Below are positions 35,055-43,660 of a stretch of 64,000 nucleotides of DNA, piece by piece. Both the position numbers and the translations under genes were made by a program. This DNA is from Cyclobacteriaceae bacterium (lineage in GTDB: Bacteria; Bacteroidota; Bacteroidia; Cytophagales; Cyclobacteriaceae): NCBI GenBank assembly GCA_028285445.1, contig JANQPQ010000036.1:1-64000 (forward strand), read 5' to 3'. How positions within the stretch are numbered: position 1 is the first letter of the stretch; each line of letters opens with the position of its first letter. The notes under the pieces are model-generated. The model did not search any database, was not told the origin of the DNA, and was given only the letters and a program-made list of their open reading frames with translations.

Positions 35055-35696
35055 ATGGCCGACATCTCTAAAGCTGAAAAAGTAAAAGATATAATTGCAA
35101 CCCTGGAGGGATTCTATCCTGAGGTTCCTATACCCCTTGACCATCAGGATGCCTATACTTTGCTGATAGCCGTTTTGCTCTCAGCGCAATGCACTGATGA
35201 GCGTGTAAACAAGATTACACCTTTGCTTTTTGCTCAGGCCAACAACCCATTCGATATGGTAAAGCTGAGTGTAGATGAGATCAAATCCATCATAAGGCCA
35301 TGTGGATTATCGCCTCGAAAAAGTAAAGCCATCTATGAGCTTTCCCAAATTCTTATCGATAAGTATGATGGTGAAGTGCCGGAGTCTTTTGAGGAGCTTG
35401 AAGCCCTGCCGGGAGTTGGTCACAAAACTGCATCGGTAGTGATGTCTCAGGCTTTTGGGCACCCCGCATTTCCCGTAGACACTCATATTCACCGGTTGGC
35501 ATACCGCTGGGGATTAAGTAATGGCAAGAATGTGGAGCAGACGGAAAAGGACCTCAAACGCCTAACGCCAAAGGAGCTATGGAATAAGCTCCATCTGCAG
35601 ATTATATTCTTCGGAAGGGAGTACTGCCCGGCACGAAGTCATGATTTCTCGACTTGTCCGATTTGTAGCAAATACGTAAGAAAATCCTTACTCTGA
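35055..35696 (+). CDS. nth: Endonuclease III
   Basis: DNA glycosylase with AP-lyase activity that removes oxidised pyrimidines. The 213-residue protein has the helix-hairpin-helix LPGVGHKTASVVMSQAFG with the catalytic Lys, and VDTHIHRLAYRWG with the catalytic Asp. The iron-sulphur region is odd: C-X9-C-X2-C (YCPARSHDFSTCPICSKY) and the protein ends before a fourth cysteine, unlike the C-X6-C-X2-C-X5-C of E. coli. It is 17 bases from yigZ and overlaps the convergent exonuclease gene by 9 bases. Confidence 0.93.
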   Translation: MADISKAEKVKDIIATLEGFYPEVPIPLDHQDAYTLLIAVLLSAQCTDERVNKITPLLFAQANNPFDMVKLSVDEIKSIIRPCGLSPRKSKAIYELSQILIDKYDGEVPESFEELEALPGVGHKTASVVMSQAFGHPAFPVDTHIHRLAYRWGLSNGKNVEQTEKDLKRLTPKELWNKLHLQIIFFGREYCPARSHDFSTCPICSKYVRKSLL

Positions 35697-36311
35697 TATC
35701 CAATCCAGATAGCCCTGCCTTTCGAGCTTTTTGTAGATTTCGAGGCAACACCAAGCATCGGTAGCGGCATAGGTAATTTGTCCGGGTTTCAGCTCTTGCT
35801 TTTCCCAATTGCTGGTTTGCTGGCTCTTCGAAATCCTGAACCCCAAAAATGTGGCGGTGAGTTTTCGCAAGCCCTCGCTTTCAATTCCTAATTGCTTCAC
35901 TACATCATGCAATTCCACAAAACCTGCTGGTAGAAAACTTCTTAATTCCTGTAAAGCAATCAGATCGTCACGAATGCTTACCCCTATCTTTTTGATTGCA
36001 TCATTTGCCAGGAACTCCGCCAGATTTTGAGTTAAGCCAATATTGCTGAGTCTTATCAAAAATACCTCATCAACGGTGGCCAACTGCACCATAGCTACCG
36101 GATGATATTCACCTTTGGAGAAGGATGGTTTTGTTTCGGTATCAAAACCTACCGTATTATGCCTCTGCAGTTTACCCAGTGCCTGATGAAGCTTGGAAGT
36201 GTCGTCAATAACCTGGATTGATCCAGTATATTGTTTAAGGGGTAGTTCGTTAAGGTCTTCCCGGGAAATGTTCTTTTCAAACGGTATCCTTGTCATTTTG
36301 GTTATCATCAT
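35688..36311 (-). CDS. 3'-5' exonuclease, RNase D/WRN type
   Basis: A 207-residue DEDD-superfamily exonuclease. HNTVGFDTETKPSFSKGE carries the first Asp-Glu pair, DAIKKIGVSIRDDLIAL the second Asp, and ITYAATDAWCCLEIYK the final catalytic region (Tyr and Asp), which makes it the DEDDy type. It lacks the HRDC domain of full RNase D, so it looks like the short WRN-exonuclease-like form and may act on DNA or RNA. Starts are possible at 36311, 36308 or 36296; all overlap the end of nhaC (by 20-35 bases). It overlaps nth by 9 bases in the convergent direction. Confidence 0.88.
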   Translation of the reverse strand: MMITKMTRIPFEKNISREDLNELPLKQYTGSIQVIDDTSKLHQALGKLQRHNTVGFDTETKPSFSKGEYHPVAMVQLATVDEVFLIRLSNIGLTQNLAEFLANDAIKKIGVSIRDDLIALQELRSFLPAGFVELHDVVKQLGIESEGLRKLTATFLGFRISKSQQTSNWEKQELKPGQITYAATDAWCCLEIYKKLERQGYLDWISE

Positions 36312-37749
36312 CTGAAAACCGTCTGATCTTAATGTTCAAATACCCAAATAGTACTGTCATGAATGGGCTAATTATATTGAAGAAACAGTAAGGCAGATAT
36401 GTGCCTGTAGCTACACCCAACACTGACGCTTGTGTTGCTCCACAGGTATTCCATGGTACCAGTACCGAGGTTACGGTACCTGAGTCTTCCAATGTTCTAC
36501 TCAGCACTTCTGGTTTCAATCCCCTGCCTTTGTAGGTTCCCGCATACATACGACCGGGCACAACAATAGCCAGGTATTGATCGGAGGCGGTAACATTGAA
36601 GAAGATACAAGTTGCCGCAGTAGAAGAGATCAACGAACCGACGGATTGTACCCTCTTTATAACTTCGGTAGTAATTCTTTGCAGCAATCCTGCAGTTTCC
36701 AACATTCCACCAAATGCCATAGCGCAGACTATAAGCCAGATGGTATTTAGCATGCCAAACATGCCGCTGGTTCCCAACAGATCATTCACCATAGCATTTT
36801 CTGTTGTTATGCTTATGCTTGCTCCCATAGCATTTAGTATGGCCATAAAAGAAGATGCAGCATAATTATCAGAAACACCCGATACAGAGTTTATTACTTC
36901 AGGTTGAAAGATTACAGCGAATACCCCTCCAAGCAATGATCCAACCAGTAATGCCGGCAGTGCCGGCACTTTCTTAATGATCAGAAATATCACGGCTACC
37001 GGAACTAAGAACAGCAAGCCGTTAATGTTAAAGGCTCCATCGATAGCGGCCAAAACCTGCGGGATATCGCCAATAGCTCCTTCGCTTTCGGTGGTTAGAC
37101 CAATGATAAGGAAAATGATTAGGGCCAGGATGATAGATGGTACCGTAGTAAACATCATATACCTAATATGCGTAAAAAGGTCGGTTCCGGCCATGGCGGG
37201 GGCCAGGTTAGTTGTATCCGAAAGTGGCGACATTTTATCCCCAAAGTACGCTCCTGAAATTATGGCTCCGGCAATTACCCCTTCCCCAAGGCCCAGTGCC
37301 TTGCCAATTCCTAATAGTGCAACACCAAGGGTAGCTATAGTTGACCAGGAACTACCGGTTGCAAGTGAAACTATGGCACTGACTATGCAAGCGGCGAAGA
37401 GAAAAATTGTTGGGTTAAGAATTTGCAGCCCATAGTAGATCATAGCTGGAACAATACCGCTTAAAAGCCACGTTCCCGCGAGAGCGCCGATCATTAAAAG
37501 GATTAGAATTGCGGCCATTGCAGACGAAATACTCTTAACCATACCAGTTTGCATATCGCTCCATTTGTAACCAAGTCGCATGGCTATCAATCCACCCACC
37601 GCTGTGGCAAGTATTAGTGAAAGCTGATTGGGTCCACCAAGGGCACCATCTCCGTAAAAAATAACGCTCAGGCTTAGTAATGCGATCAGCACCACTACTG
37701 GTATGAAAGCTTCAAGTAAGGTTGGTTTTCTGGTTTCTGTCATGGTCAT
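36277..37749 (-). CDS. nhaC: Na+/H+ antiporter NhaC family
   Basis: A 490-residue inner-membrane antiporter with about twelve hydrophobic segments. SLATGSSWSTIATLGVAL, GAIISGAYFGDKMSPLSDTTNLAPA, and the late SAGTVTSVLVPWN-like block EDSGTVTSVLVPWNTCGATQ are NhaC hallmarks; the SPLSDTTN region is ion-binding. It exports sodium in exchange for protons, which suits a saline habitat, though the family also includes malate/lactate antiporters. ATG at 37749 (a second ATG two codons on) is preceded by GCAGGAAA. The exonuclease gene starts inside its end. Confidence 0.92.
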   Translation of the reverse strand: MTMTETRKPTLLEAFIPVVVLIALLSLSVIFYGDGALGGPNQLSLILATAVGGLIAMRLGYKWSDMQTGMVKSISSAMAAILILLMIGALAGTWLLSGIVPAMIYYGLQILNPTIFLFAACIVSAIVSLATGSSWSTIATLGVALLGIGKALGLGEGVIAGAIISGAYFGDKMSPLSDTTNLAPAMAGTDLFTHIRYMMFTTVPSIILALIIFLIIGLTTESEGAIGDIPQVLAAIDGAFNINGLLFLVPVAVIFLIIKKVPALPALLVGSLLGGVFAVIFQPEVINSVSGVSDNYAASSFMAILNAMGASISITTENAMVNDLLGTSGMFGMLNTIWLIVCAMAFGGMLETAGLLQRITTEVIKRVQSVGSLISSTAATCIFFNVTASDQYLAIVVPGRMYAGTYKGRGLKPEVLSRTLEDSGTVTSVLVPWNTCGATQASVLGVATGTYLPYCFFNIISPFMTVLFGYLNIKIRRFSDDDNQNDKDTV

Positions 37750-37862
37750 TTTCCTGCAATAGCGTTCAAGATACTATTATTTTCTAATCAATTGCTCTGT
37801 AGAACAATAACAAGGCCATCTGCTGGGTTTACCTACCCTGCTCAGGAGCTTATTCGTTGCCA

Positions 37863-39518
37863 TCAGTTGCTTTCGTTTGCTTTTTCGACATAGAATCCTT
37901 GCTCTAGTTGAGTTCCCAGCAATCTCACCTCCGAATTTGGTGCCTGATCTAAACAAGGTATATGCTGATTCCAGCATTTGTCACCATCAGTGGGGATGGA
38001 CACCGGAATACCGTCGATTTCGGATTTGATAACTTCTACATTACGATAGGGCACCGGGAATAGAAATTGATTGTTAATCGAAATTTCACTATTCCGATTC
38101 TCATAAAGAACCAATAAAATCAGAAGTAATGGAACACAATGCCTTGCCACTGCAATTAACCACAATTTGCTAATGGTCGCATTGGCTAACTCTGCGGCAG
38201 AAATGGCTATAAAGGGCAGCCAGAACGGGTAGAAGAATCTTGTAGCTGGAGCTAGCCAGAAAATAATGGATGCTGAAACAAAGCTGAAAATCAGAATTAC
38301 CCGATTGCGCTTATCCAGATGTCCGAAAACCCACCGCAGCACCATTAATGGCGTCAATATAATTGTAGCCCATAGCAGCAACTTGTCAAAGCGGAACTGT
38401 TGATTATACCATTCAGGAAGCCAGGCCCTAAAAGCCGCATCTTTGGCAATTTCCCAATCAGGCAATGGGCGTCGTGCAAAATATTTTACCTCTTCTGCAT
38501 GGTCTGCAACAACCTTCGCGGGTACTTTCCACTGAACCGGGAAGAAATCAAATTCAGTAGAGGGAATAAGGGGGTAGCCTGACAAAACCACATTCCTCCC
38601 GATAAATGGTGCAAATACAATGAGAGCTACTATTCCCATAACAATTGCCATAGACCTGATTAAGGGTGCGGTTCGCCACTGCCTATACACAACTATTATT
38701 GGGAGCACCAGCAGGGGGAATACGGTCAATTTAATGGTAACTGCACTGGCTACTATCAGCGCCAGGTAAATCGGGTTTGTTTGCTTTCTCAATAGCGCTA
38801 TATCCACGGCTGCGAGGGCGAATAGTGCCGCAGGTAAATCGCTGGAGGGCGAAGAATACCAGCCCTGAAATGCTGCTAACAAGAGCAGGATCAGAAAAAC
38901 GTGGTACCAAGCCCGAGATCTATTATCACCATTTCCTCTGGTGGTCTGAAAGTAATAATGAAGACAGAATGCAGTAACAAGAAACGCCGTTGCCGCCCCA
39001 TGAAAATGACTGAGGTTGAGAAACGATAAATCAAATAAAGCAGTGATCAGGTGAAAATGTGAGTTAAATGCCAACCGTAAATGCAAATTGCCCAACCCTG
39101 GTACTACCGGGAAGCTATCAATCCATTGGATAGTTTGTGCATGGTAGAGTCCAGCATCTACCCAGCTTGGACTGGTAGTACTCAATAGAAGCATGGCAAC
39201 GATAATTATTAAGGATGCAGCCCATTCCACCCCATTCAGTGAGGCCCAGCACGATAGCACGAGCTGACGTAGGGCAGTATAATGCCTTATCCATAGAAAG
39301 ATAGCGGCCGCCAATAGTAACAGAAGAGGGAGCAGGGCAATTGGTAGCACAAAAGAGATTAGAGCAGCCAAAGCCATCAGCAGGGAAATACCTGCCAGGA
39401 TATAATCCAAAATGAAATATCTATTACTGCCTTCGTTTGATGGAGTCTTCAGGAATAAATAACCAATTGGCAGTGAAGTAAGAAATATCATTGAACCAAT
39501 AAAGGCAGTGGCAATCAT
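37863..39518 (-). CDS. Polytopic membrane protein, LIC_10190-like
   Basis: A 551-residue inner-membrane protein with about twelve hydrophobic segments and a soluble C-terminal tail of about 70 residues. The loop WVDAGLYHAQTIQWIDSFP and HFHLITALFDL resemble membrane glycosyltransferases (GT39/GT83-like fold) and the LIC_10190 family; such proteins use polyprenyl-phosphate sugars in the family's known cases. No reaction can be read from the sequence. It is divergent from the DUF4442 gene. The 113 bases between it and nhaC hold no clear promoter. Confidence 0.65.
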   Translation of the reverse strand: MIATAFIGSMIFLTSLPIGYLFLKTPSNEGSNRYFILDYILAGISLLMALAALISFVLPIALLPLLLLLAAAIFLWIRHYTALRQLVLSCWASLNGVEWAASLIIIVAMLLLSTTSPSWVDAGLYHAQTIQWIDSFPVVPGLGNLHLRLAFNSHFHLITALFDLSFLNLSHFHGAATAFLVTAFCLHYYFQTTRGNGDNRSRAWYHVFLILLLLAAFQGWYSSPSSDLPAALFALAAVDIALLRKQTNPIYLALIVASAVTIKLTVFPLLVLPIIVVYRQWRTAPLIRSMAIVMGIVALIVFAPFIGRNVVLSGYPLIPSTEFDFFPVQWKVPAKVVADHAEEVKYFARRPLPDWEIAKDAAFRAWLPEWYNQQFRFDKLLLWATIILTPLMVLRWVFGHLDKRNRVILIFSFVSASIIFWLAPATRFFYPFWLPFIAISAAELANATISKLWLIAVARHCVPLLLILLVLYENRNSEISINNQFLFPVPYRNVEVIKSEIDGIPVSIPTDGDKCWNQHIPCLDQAPNSEVRLLGTQLEQGFYVEKANESN

Positions 39519-39592
39519 AGGAATTACTCTCGGTTACTTTTTAGAGTGGATGGTAATAGTTATAATCAGGTTTATCAAAGGAATAAAGCAAT

Positions 39593-40102
39593 ATGCTAAA
39601 TCCCCAGGAATTAATAAGGAAAGCCCAGACCTCAAAATTTTATTTGTGGTTGCTTAACTGGCTGTTATGGAGAATGATCCCGTTCAACAAGCCTCACCGG
39701 TTCAAAATTGTAGAGATCAACGAGAACTCGGTAACAACGAAACTGCCCTTCCGAAGGAATAATCTAAATCATATAAAAGGCCTTCATGCCTGCGCCTTTG
39801 CCACTATCTCGGAATTTACTACTGGAGTACTTTTATTAACAAAACTCAACCCAAAAAAATATAGAATCATATTAAAATCGTTAACGGTTGACTACCATTA
39901 CCAAGGTAAAATGCACGCCTTTGCAAACTTTGAAACAGACGACAACTGGCTGAAAAGCAACGTAATAGAGCCCTTAGCCGAAAATGAATCAACCGTAGTA
40001 GAATGTAAGGTTTCTGTGGATGATGAGGCTGGAAACCACCTTACTTCTGCATCTGTGCATTGGCAAATTAAAGACTGGACCAAAGTGAAGACCAAGAATT
40101 AG
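39593..40102 (+). CDS. DUF4442 hotdog-fold protein
   Basis: A 169-residue protein of the DUF4442 (thioesterase-like hotdog) family: YLWLLNWLLWRMIPFNKPHRFKI near the start, then LPFRRNNLNHIKGLHACAFATISEFTTGVLL, whose Asn-His region corresponds to the hotdog active-site helix, and VDYHYQGKMHAF. It may cleave acyl-CoA thioesters, which is family-level inference. It uses ATG with AAAGGAATAAAGCAAT upstream. After it comes the unusual C-rich tract before the PAS kinase. Confidence 0.85.
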   Translation: MLNPQELIRKAQTSKFYLWLLNWLLWRMIPFNKPHRFKIVEINENSVTTKLPFRRNNLNHIKGLHACAFATISEFTTGVLLLTKLNPKKYRIILKSLTVDYHYQGKMHAFANFETDDNWLKSNVIEPLAENESTVVECKVSVDDEAGNHLTSASVHWQIKDWTKVKTKN

Positions 40103-40122
40103 AAGCAACCATAAACCATAAA

Positions 40123-40151
40123 CCCAACCGAACCCTCCTAAACCCTTACCC
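40123..40151 (-). repeat. G-quadruplex motif at the PAS-kinase start
   Basis: Plus strand has four CCC runs at 40123-40125, 40133-40135, 40143-40145 and 40149-40151 with loops of 7, 7 and 3, so the minus strand fits G3N1-7 four times. Three of the runs sit in ACCC units spaced by exactly 10 bases. The 61-base intergenic strip holds only two G on the plus strand and lies 12 bases before the ATG at 40164. Confidence 0.65.
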
Positions 40152-40163
40152 TCCTCTAAACTC

Positions 40164-42887
40164 ATGAAAGCAGTTGACGATAGCGGAAATCCTACCAAGG
40201 CCCTATTATCCAGCCCCCAACGTAATGCTACCGGGGTGGAGCATGAGGAGCTTTTGGCCAAGTACAGGAAGTTAAAAGCTATTGCCAGTCGCCAGGAAGA
40301 GGAAATAAAGAACATTAGAGTCCTTCTCGATCATACCACAGAGTCTTTTTGCCTATTGGATAGCAACTACACTGTAATCTCTTTTAACCAAACCCACAAT
40401 AAGGTGATGGAAGATGGAGTAGGAATGACTCTTCAAGCGGGAGCCAACTATCTTGATTATGTACTCCCATCTGAGCAAGATCATTTTCGCAGCCTTTTCG
40501 AGCAAGCTCTGGCCGGAGAAACAGTCACCGGATTAAAGAAAATCGATGTTGGTCCAGGGCAATCGGTACAGTTCGAATATACCTTCACACCAGTTTTAGA
40601 TGAAGACAGTAATGAGACAAGGGTTAGCTTTCGTGCTCGCGATATTACGGCCGAGGAAATGTCGAAGCAATCTCTGGCTGATGAAGTTAAATGGACGGAC
40701 CTGATTCTTGACATAACGGATGTTGGCATCTGTGTTACTGACGTACAGGGAAATTTTGTTAAAATAAACAAGACCTATTGCGATATCTATGGCTACACGG
40801 AAGATGAACTTGTTGGGCAGCATTTTACCAAAGTAGTAGAGCCACAGCTACGTAAGACCTTCATAGAACTATACAATCAAAACTTAGAGGTTTCTGAAAC
40901 TTGTGAACATGGAGAGCTGAAGGGATTGAGAAAGGATGGAAGCCTGATTGAGATAAAAGCTGCTGGCAGAGCCTTTAAGTTTGACGATGGTAACACTTTT
41001 AAGATCACTACCGTTGCCGACGTTACCGCCACTAAAGAAACAGAAAATCTAGTTTTAGAGAGCGAGGAGAAATTTAGAAAAATATTTGAGGATGGGCCTT
41101 TGGCCATGGCCATTGTCGATTTGGATGGTCGCTATCAAACTGTTAACTCCAAAATGTGTGAATTGGTGGGTTACAGTGAAGAAGAATTGCTTCAATACGG
41201 AATAGCAGACATCACTCATCCTGAAGATTTACAAAAGGATCAATACGAATCCGAGCGGGTATTCCGGGGCGAAATACCACTCTTTCAATTAGAGAAAAGA
41301 TTTATCCGCAAAGATGGAGTAATTGTTCATGGCAAACTTACTGCCACGGTGATCAGGGATGATGAGGGTAGTCCTATATACGGCCTGGGAATGATAGAAG
41401 ACATTACTGAGCAGAAGATAACCTCCCAGAAATTACAGGAAAGTGAGCAATGGTTCAAAGCTATTTTTGACAACAGCCGAGATGGTATTCTAATAGAAGA
41501 AGAAGAGAAGATCATTTTTGTGAACGACGCCCTGGTAAGGCTTTATGGATATGAAAGTGCTGATGAGTTGTTAGGGCAGCATTTATCCACTATTCAAGCA
41601 GACGAAAGCAATGAGAAGCTACTGGGCTACGGCAAGCAGCGTAAGGAAGGCGAGGAAGTGCCGGACCTCTACGAAGCACGTGGTAGGCGCAGCGACGGGT
41701 CAATATTTGATGTAGAGGTTTCAGCGTCTCTATTTCAAATAAATAACAGTAAGTACATAATATCCATCGAGCGGGATATCACTGATAGGAAGTCGACAGA
41801 GGAGCGCTTGATAGAGAGCCAGGAGTGGCTTCAAACCGCTTTTAATGCATCTCGTGATGGGGTTTTAGTCGAAAAGGACGAGAAGATCTTTTTTGTTAAT
41901 AATGCCCTGGTACAGTTGTTTGGCTACGATTCTCAAGACCAGCTAATTGGCAATACACTGGAAATGCTAACAACCCAGGATTTCGGTAAGAAGGCAATGG
42001 AATTTGGCAGAAGAAGATTGTTGGGCGAGAACGTTCCAGCATTTTATGAGTTCATTGGACGCAAAAAGGATGGATCCACTTTCGACCTGGAAATATCTGT
42101 TAGCGTTTTCAAAACCAAAGATGAGACATTCATCATTAGCTCACTGCGGGATGTTACCGAACGTAAGACCGCAGAACGTAGCCTAACTGAAAAGAATGAA
42201 GAGTTATCAAAGATCAATAGCGAGCTAGATAGCTTCGTATACAGCACCTCCCACGATTTGAGAGCTCCCCTGGTGTCAATACTAGGACTTATTAACCTGG
42301 TGAAAGTTGAAACAAAGGAAGCCGAAAGATCACTTTACTACGAGCTTATGGAAAAGAGTATCAAAAAGCTCGATTCTTTTGTAAAAGACATAATTGACTA
42401 CTCTCGTAATTCAAGGCTCGACAATCAAATCGATGAGATAGAATTTGACCTTTTACTGCAAGAATGTTTTGAAGAGCTGCAATATATCAAAGGCGCGGCT
42501 GACATCTCAAAGCAAACAAAGGTGAGGGAAAAGGTAGGATTCCATACCGACCGCAACAGGCTAAAAATGATACTGAGCAATATCATTTCTAATGCTATTC
42601 GCTATAGTGACCCTGACAAGAAAGAGCAGTATCTCAAGATTAACATTAGCAGCGACCGCAGCGAAGCCAAGATCGTAATAACTGATAATGGTATAGGTAT
42701 CGACAAAGAATATCTGCCCAAAATCTTCGAAATGTTCTATCGGGCCTCCGAAACCAATGTTGGGTCAGGGCTTGGCCTATACATCGTAAAAGAAGGCGTT
42801 AACAAACTAAACGGTACAATTAAGGCGAAGTCCACCCTGGGCAAAGGAACCACCTTTGAGATTAGAATCCCCAACCTGAGCAGGTAA
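40164..42887 (+). CDS. Cytoplasmic multi-PAS sensor histidine kinase
   Basis: A 907-residue soluble sensor kinase. Five PAS domains run in series (about 50-165, 175-290, 300-420, 430-545 and 550-670), the last two being near-copies of each other. Then come HisKA with the phospho-accepting His697 in STSHDLRAPL, and HATPase with NIISNAIRYSD, ITDNGIGID and GSGLGLYIVKE. No membrane segments or receiver domain are seen, and there is no response regulator next door, so it is an orphan; partner and signal are unknown. The N-terminal residues 35-60 look coiled-coil. A G-quadruplex-capable tract lies just upstream. Confidence 0.93.
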   Translation: MKAVDDSGNPTKALLSSPQRNATGVEHEELLAKYRKLKAIASRQEEEIKNIRVLLDHTTESFCLLDSNYTVISFNQTHNKVMEDGVGMTLQAGANYLDYVLPSEQDHFRSLFEQALAGETVTGLKKIDVGPGQSVQFEYTFTPVLDEDSNETRVSFRARDITAEEMSKQSLADEVKWTDLILDITDVGICVTDVQGNFVKINKTYCDIYGYTEDELVGQHFTKVVEPQLRKTFIELYNQNLEVSETCEHGELKGLRKDGSLIEIKAAGRAFKFDDGNTFKITTVADVTATKETENLVLESEEKFRKIFEDGPLAMAIVDLDGRYQTVNSKMCELVGYSEEELLQYGIADITHPEDLQKDQYESERVFRGEIPLFQLEKRFIRKDGVIVHGKLTATVIRDDEGSPIYGLGMIEDITEQKITSQKLQESEQWFKAIFDNSRDGILIEEEEKIIFVNDALVRLYGYESADELLGQHLSTIQADESNEKLLGYGKQRKEGEEVPDLYEARGRRSDGSIFDVEVSASLFQINNSKYIISIERDITDRKSTEERLIESQEWLQTAFNASRDGVLVEKDEKIFFVNNALVQLFGYDSQDQLIGNTLEMLTTQDFGKKAMEFGRRRLLGENVPAFYEFIGRKKDGSTFDLEISVSVFKTKDETFIISSLRDVTERKTAERSLTEKNEELSKINSELDSFVYSTSHDLRAPLVSILGLINLVKVETKEAERSLYYELMEKSIKKLDSFVKDIIDYSRNSRLDNQIDEIEFDLLLQECFEELQYIKGAADISKQTKVREKVGFHTDRNRLKMILSNIISNAIRYSDPDKKEQYLKINISSDRSEAKIVITDNGIGIDKEYLPKIFEMFYRASETNVGSGLGLYIVKEGVNKLNGTIKAKSTLGKGTTFEIRIPNLSR

Positions 42888-42894
42888 AAACTCG

Positions 42895-42902
42895 TACATT
42901 TG
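42895..42902 (+). promoter_or_regulatory. -7 box for the head-GIN gene
   Basis: TACATTTG, an exact TAnnTTTG match, 8 bases past the kinase stop and followed by TGCAAC. It puts the transcript start near 42909, which supports ATG 42953 as the start and rules against the GTG at 42902 overlapping the box. Confidence 0.5.
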
Positions 42903-42952
42903 TGCAACCTGATGGTGCCGCGAGCAGTCTATATTCTAAACTCCTAAACAAG

Positions 42953-43660
42953 ATGAACTCAATAACAACCCGCCTACTTTTAGCCCTTTTCTTTATTTCT
43001 GCAACATTTGCAGTTTCTCTAGCTCAGCGTAAAGAATCCCGTAATGTTGAGGACTTTGACGCCATTTCAGTTCGGACCAATGCTAACGTTTACCTGCGCC
43101 AGGGTGGAAGTTATAGTTTAGACATTGAGGGGGACAGAGACGACATTGAAGAAGTAGAAACCCGGGTGAGAATGGGGAAGCTTATCATTGATGACCGCCG
43201 AGCTAGTAGCTGGTTTGGGTGGAACCGCCGGGGACGGGTTGATATTTATATCACCGTAAAAGACCTGCAGGAAATCCGCGTTAGTAGCTCAGGAAGAGTT
43301 ATGACTGAAAGCCAGTTTCGCATGGATGACCTGGAGTTAGGTGTTAGCGGGTCAGGCAGCATAGAAATAGATGCCAATGCCAAGGATATCGACATCGGTA
43401 TCTCAGGGTCAGGAAGAATTACTTTGGAAGGCACCAGCGGAGATAACCGGCTTAGCATCAGTGGCTCAGGTAAACTAGCAGCGGCTGATATGGAATCCGA
43501 ATCTTATGATATCAGCATCAGTGGATCTGGCAGTTGCAGAATTTATGCTAACAAGAGAATTGACGCCGACATTAGTGGCAGTGGATCTGTCTATTATCGG
43601 GGTAACCCAGATAAGGTAAGATCAGACGTCTCCGGCAGCGGCCGTTTGCGACGACTCTGA
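42953..43660 (+). CDS. Head GIN domain (DUF2807) exported protein
   Basis: A 235-residue exported protein, started at ATG 42953 where the signal peptide (ending VSLAQ) begins. After VEDFDAISVRTNANVYLRQGG comes the DUF2807 beta-helix-like region of repeated turns with SGSG (LGVSGSGSIEI, IGISGSGRITL, LSISGSGKLAA, ISISGSGSCRI, DISGSGSVYY, DVSGSGRLRR), roughly one repeat per 20 residues. Function unknown; the family is common in Bacteroidota envelopes. Its last 39 bases overlap the convergent MFS gene. Confidence 0.85.
   Translation: MNSITTRLLLALFFISATFAVSLAQRKESRNVEDFDAISVRTNANVYLRQGGSYSLDIEGDRDDIEEVETRVRMGKLIIDDRRASSWFGWNRRGRVDIYITVKDLQEIRVSSSGRVMTESQFRMDDLELGVSGSGSIEIDANAKDIDIGISGSGRITLEGTSGDNRLSISGSGKLAAADMESESYDISISGSGSCRIYANKRIDADISGSGSVYYRGNPDKVRSDVSGSGRLRRL

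Noticed and set aside
36977..37435. A 152-codon open frame opposite nhaC
   Set aside because: It is antisense to a well-conserved membrane protein, has odd composition and matches no known family; it is an antisense shadow.
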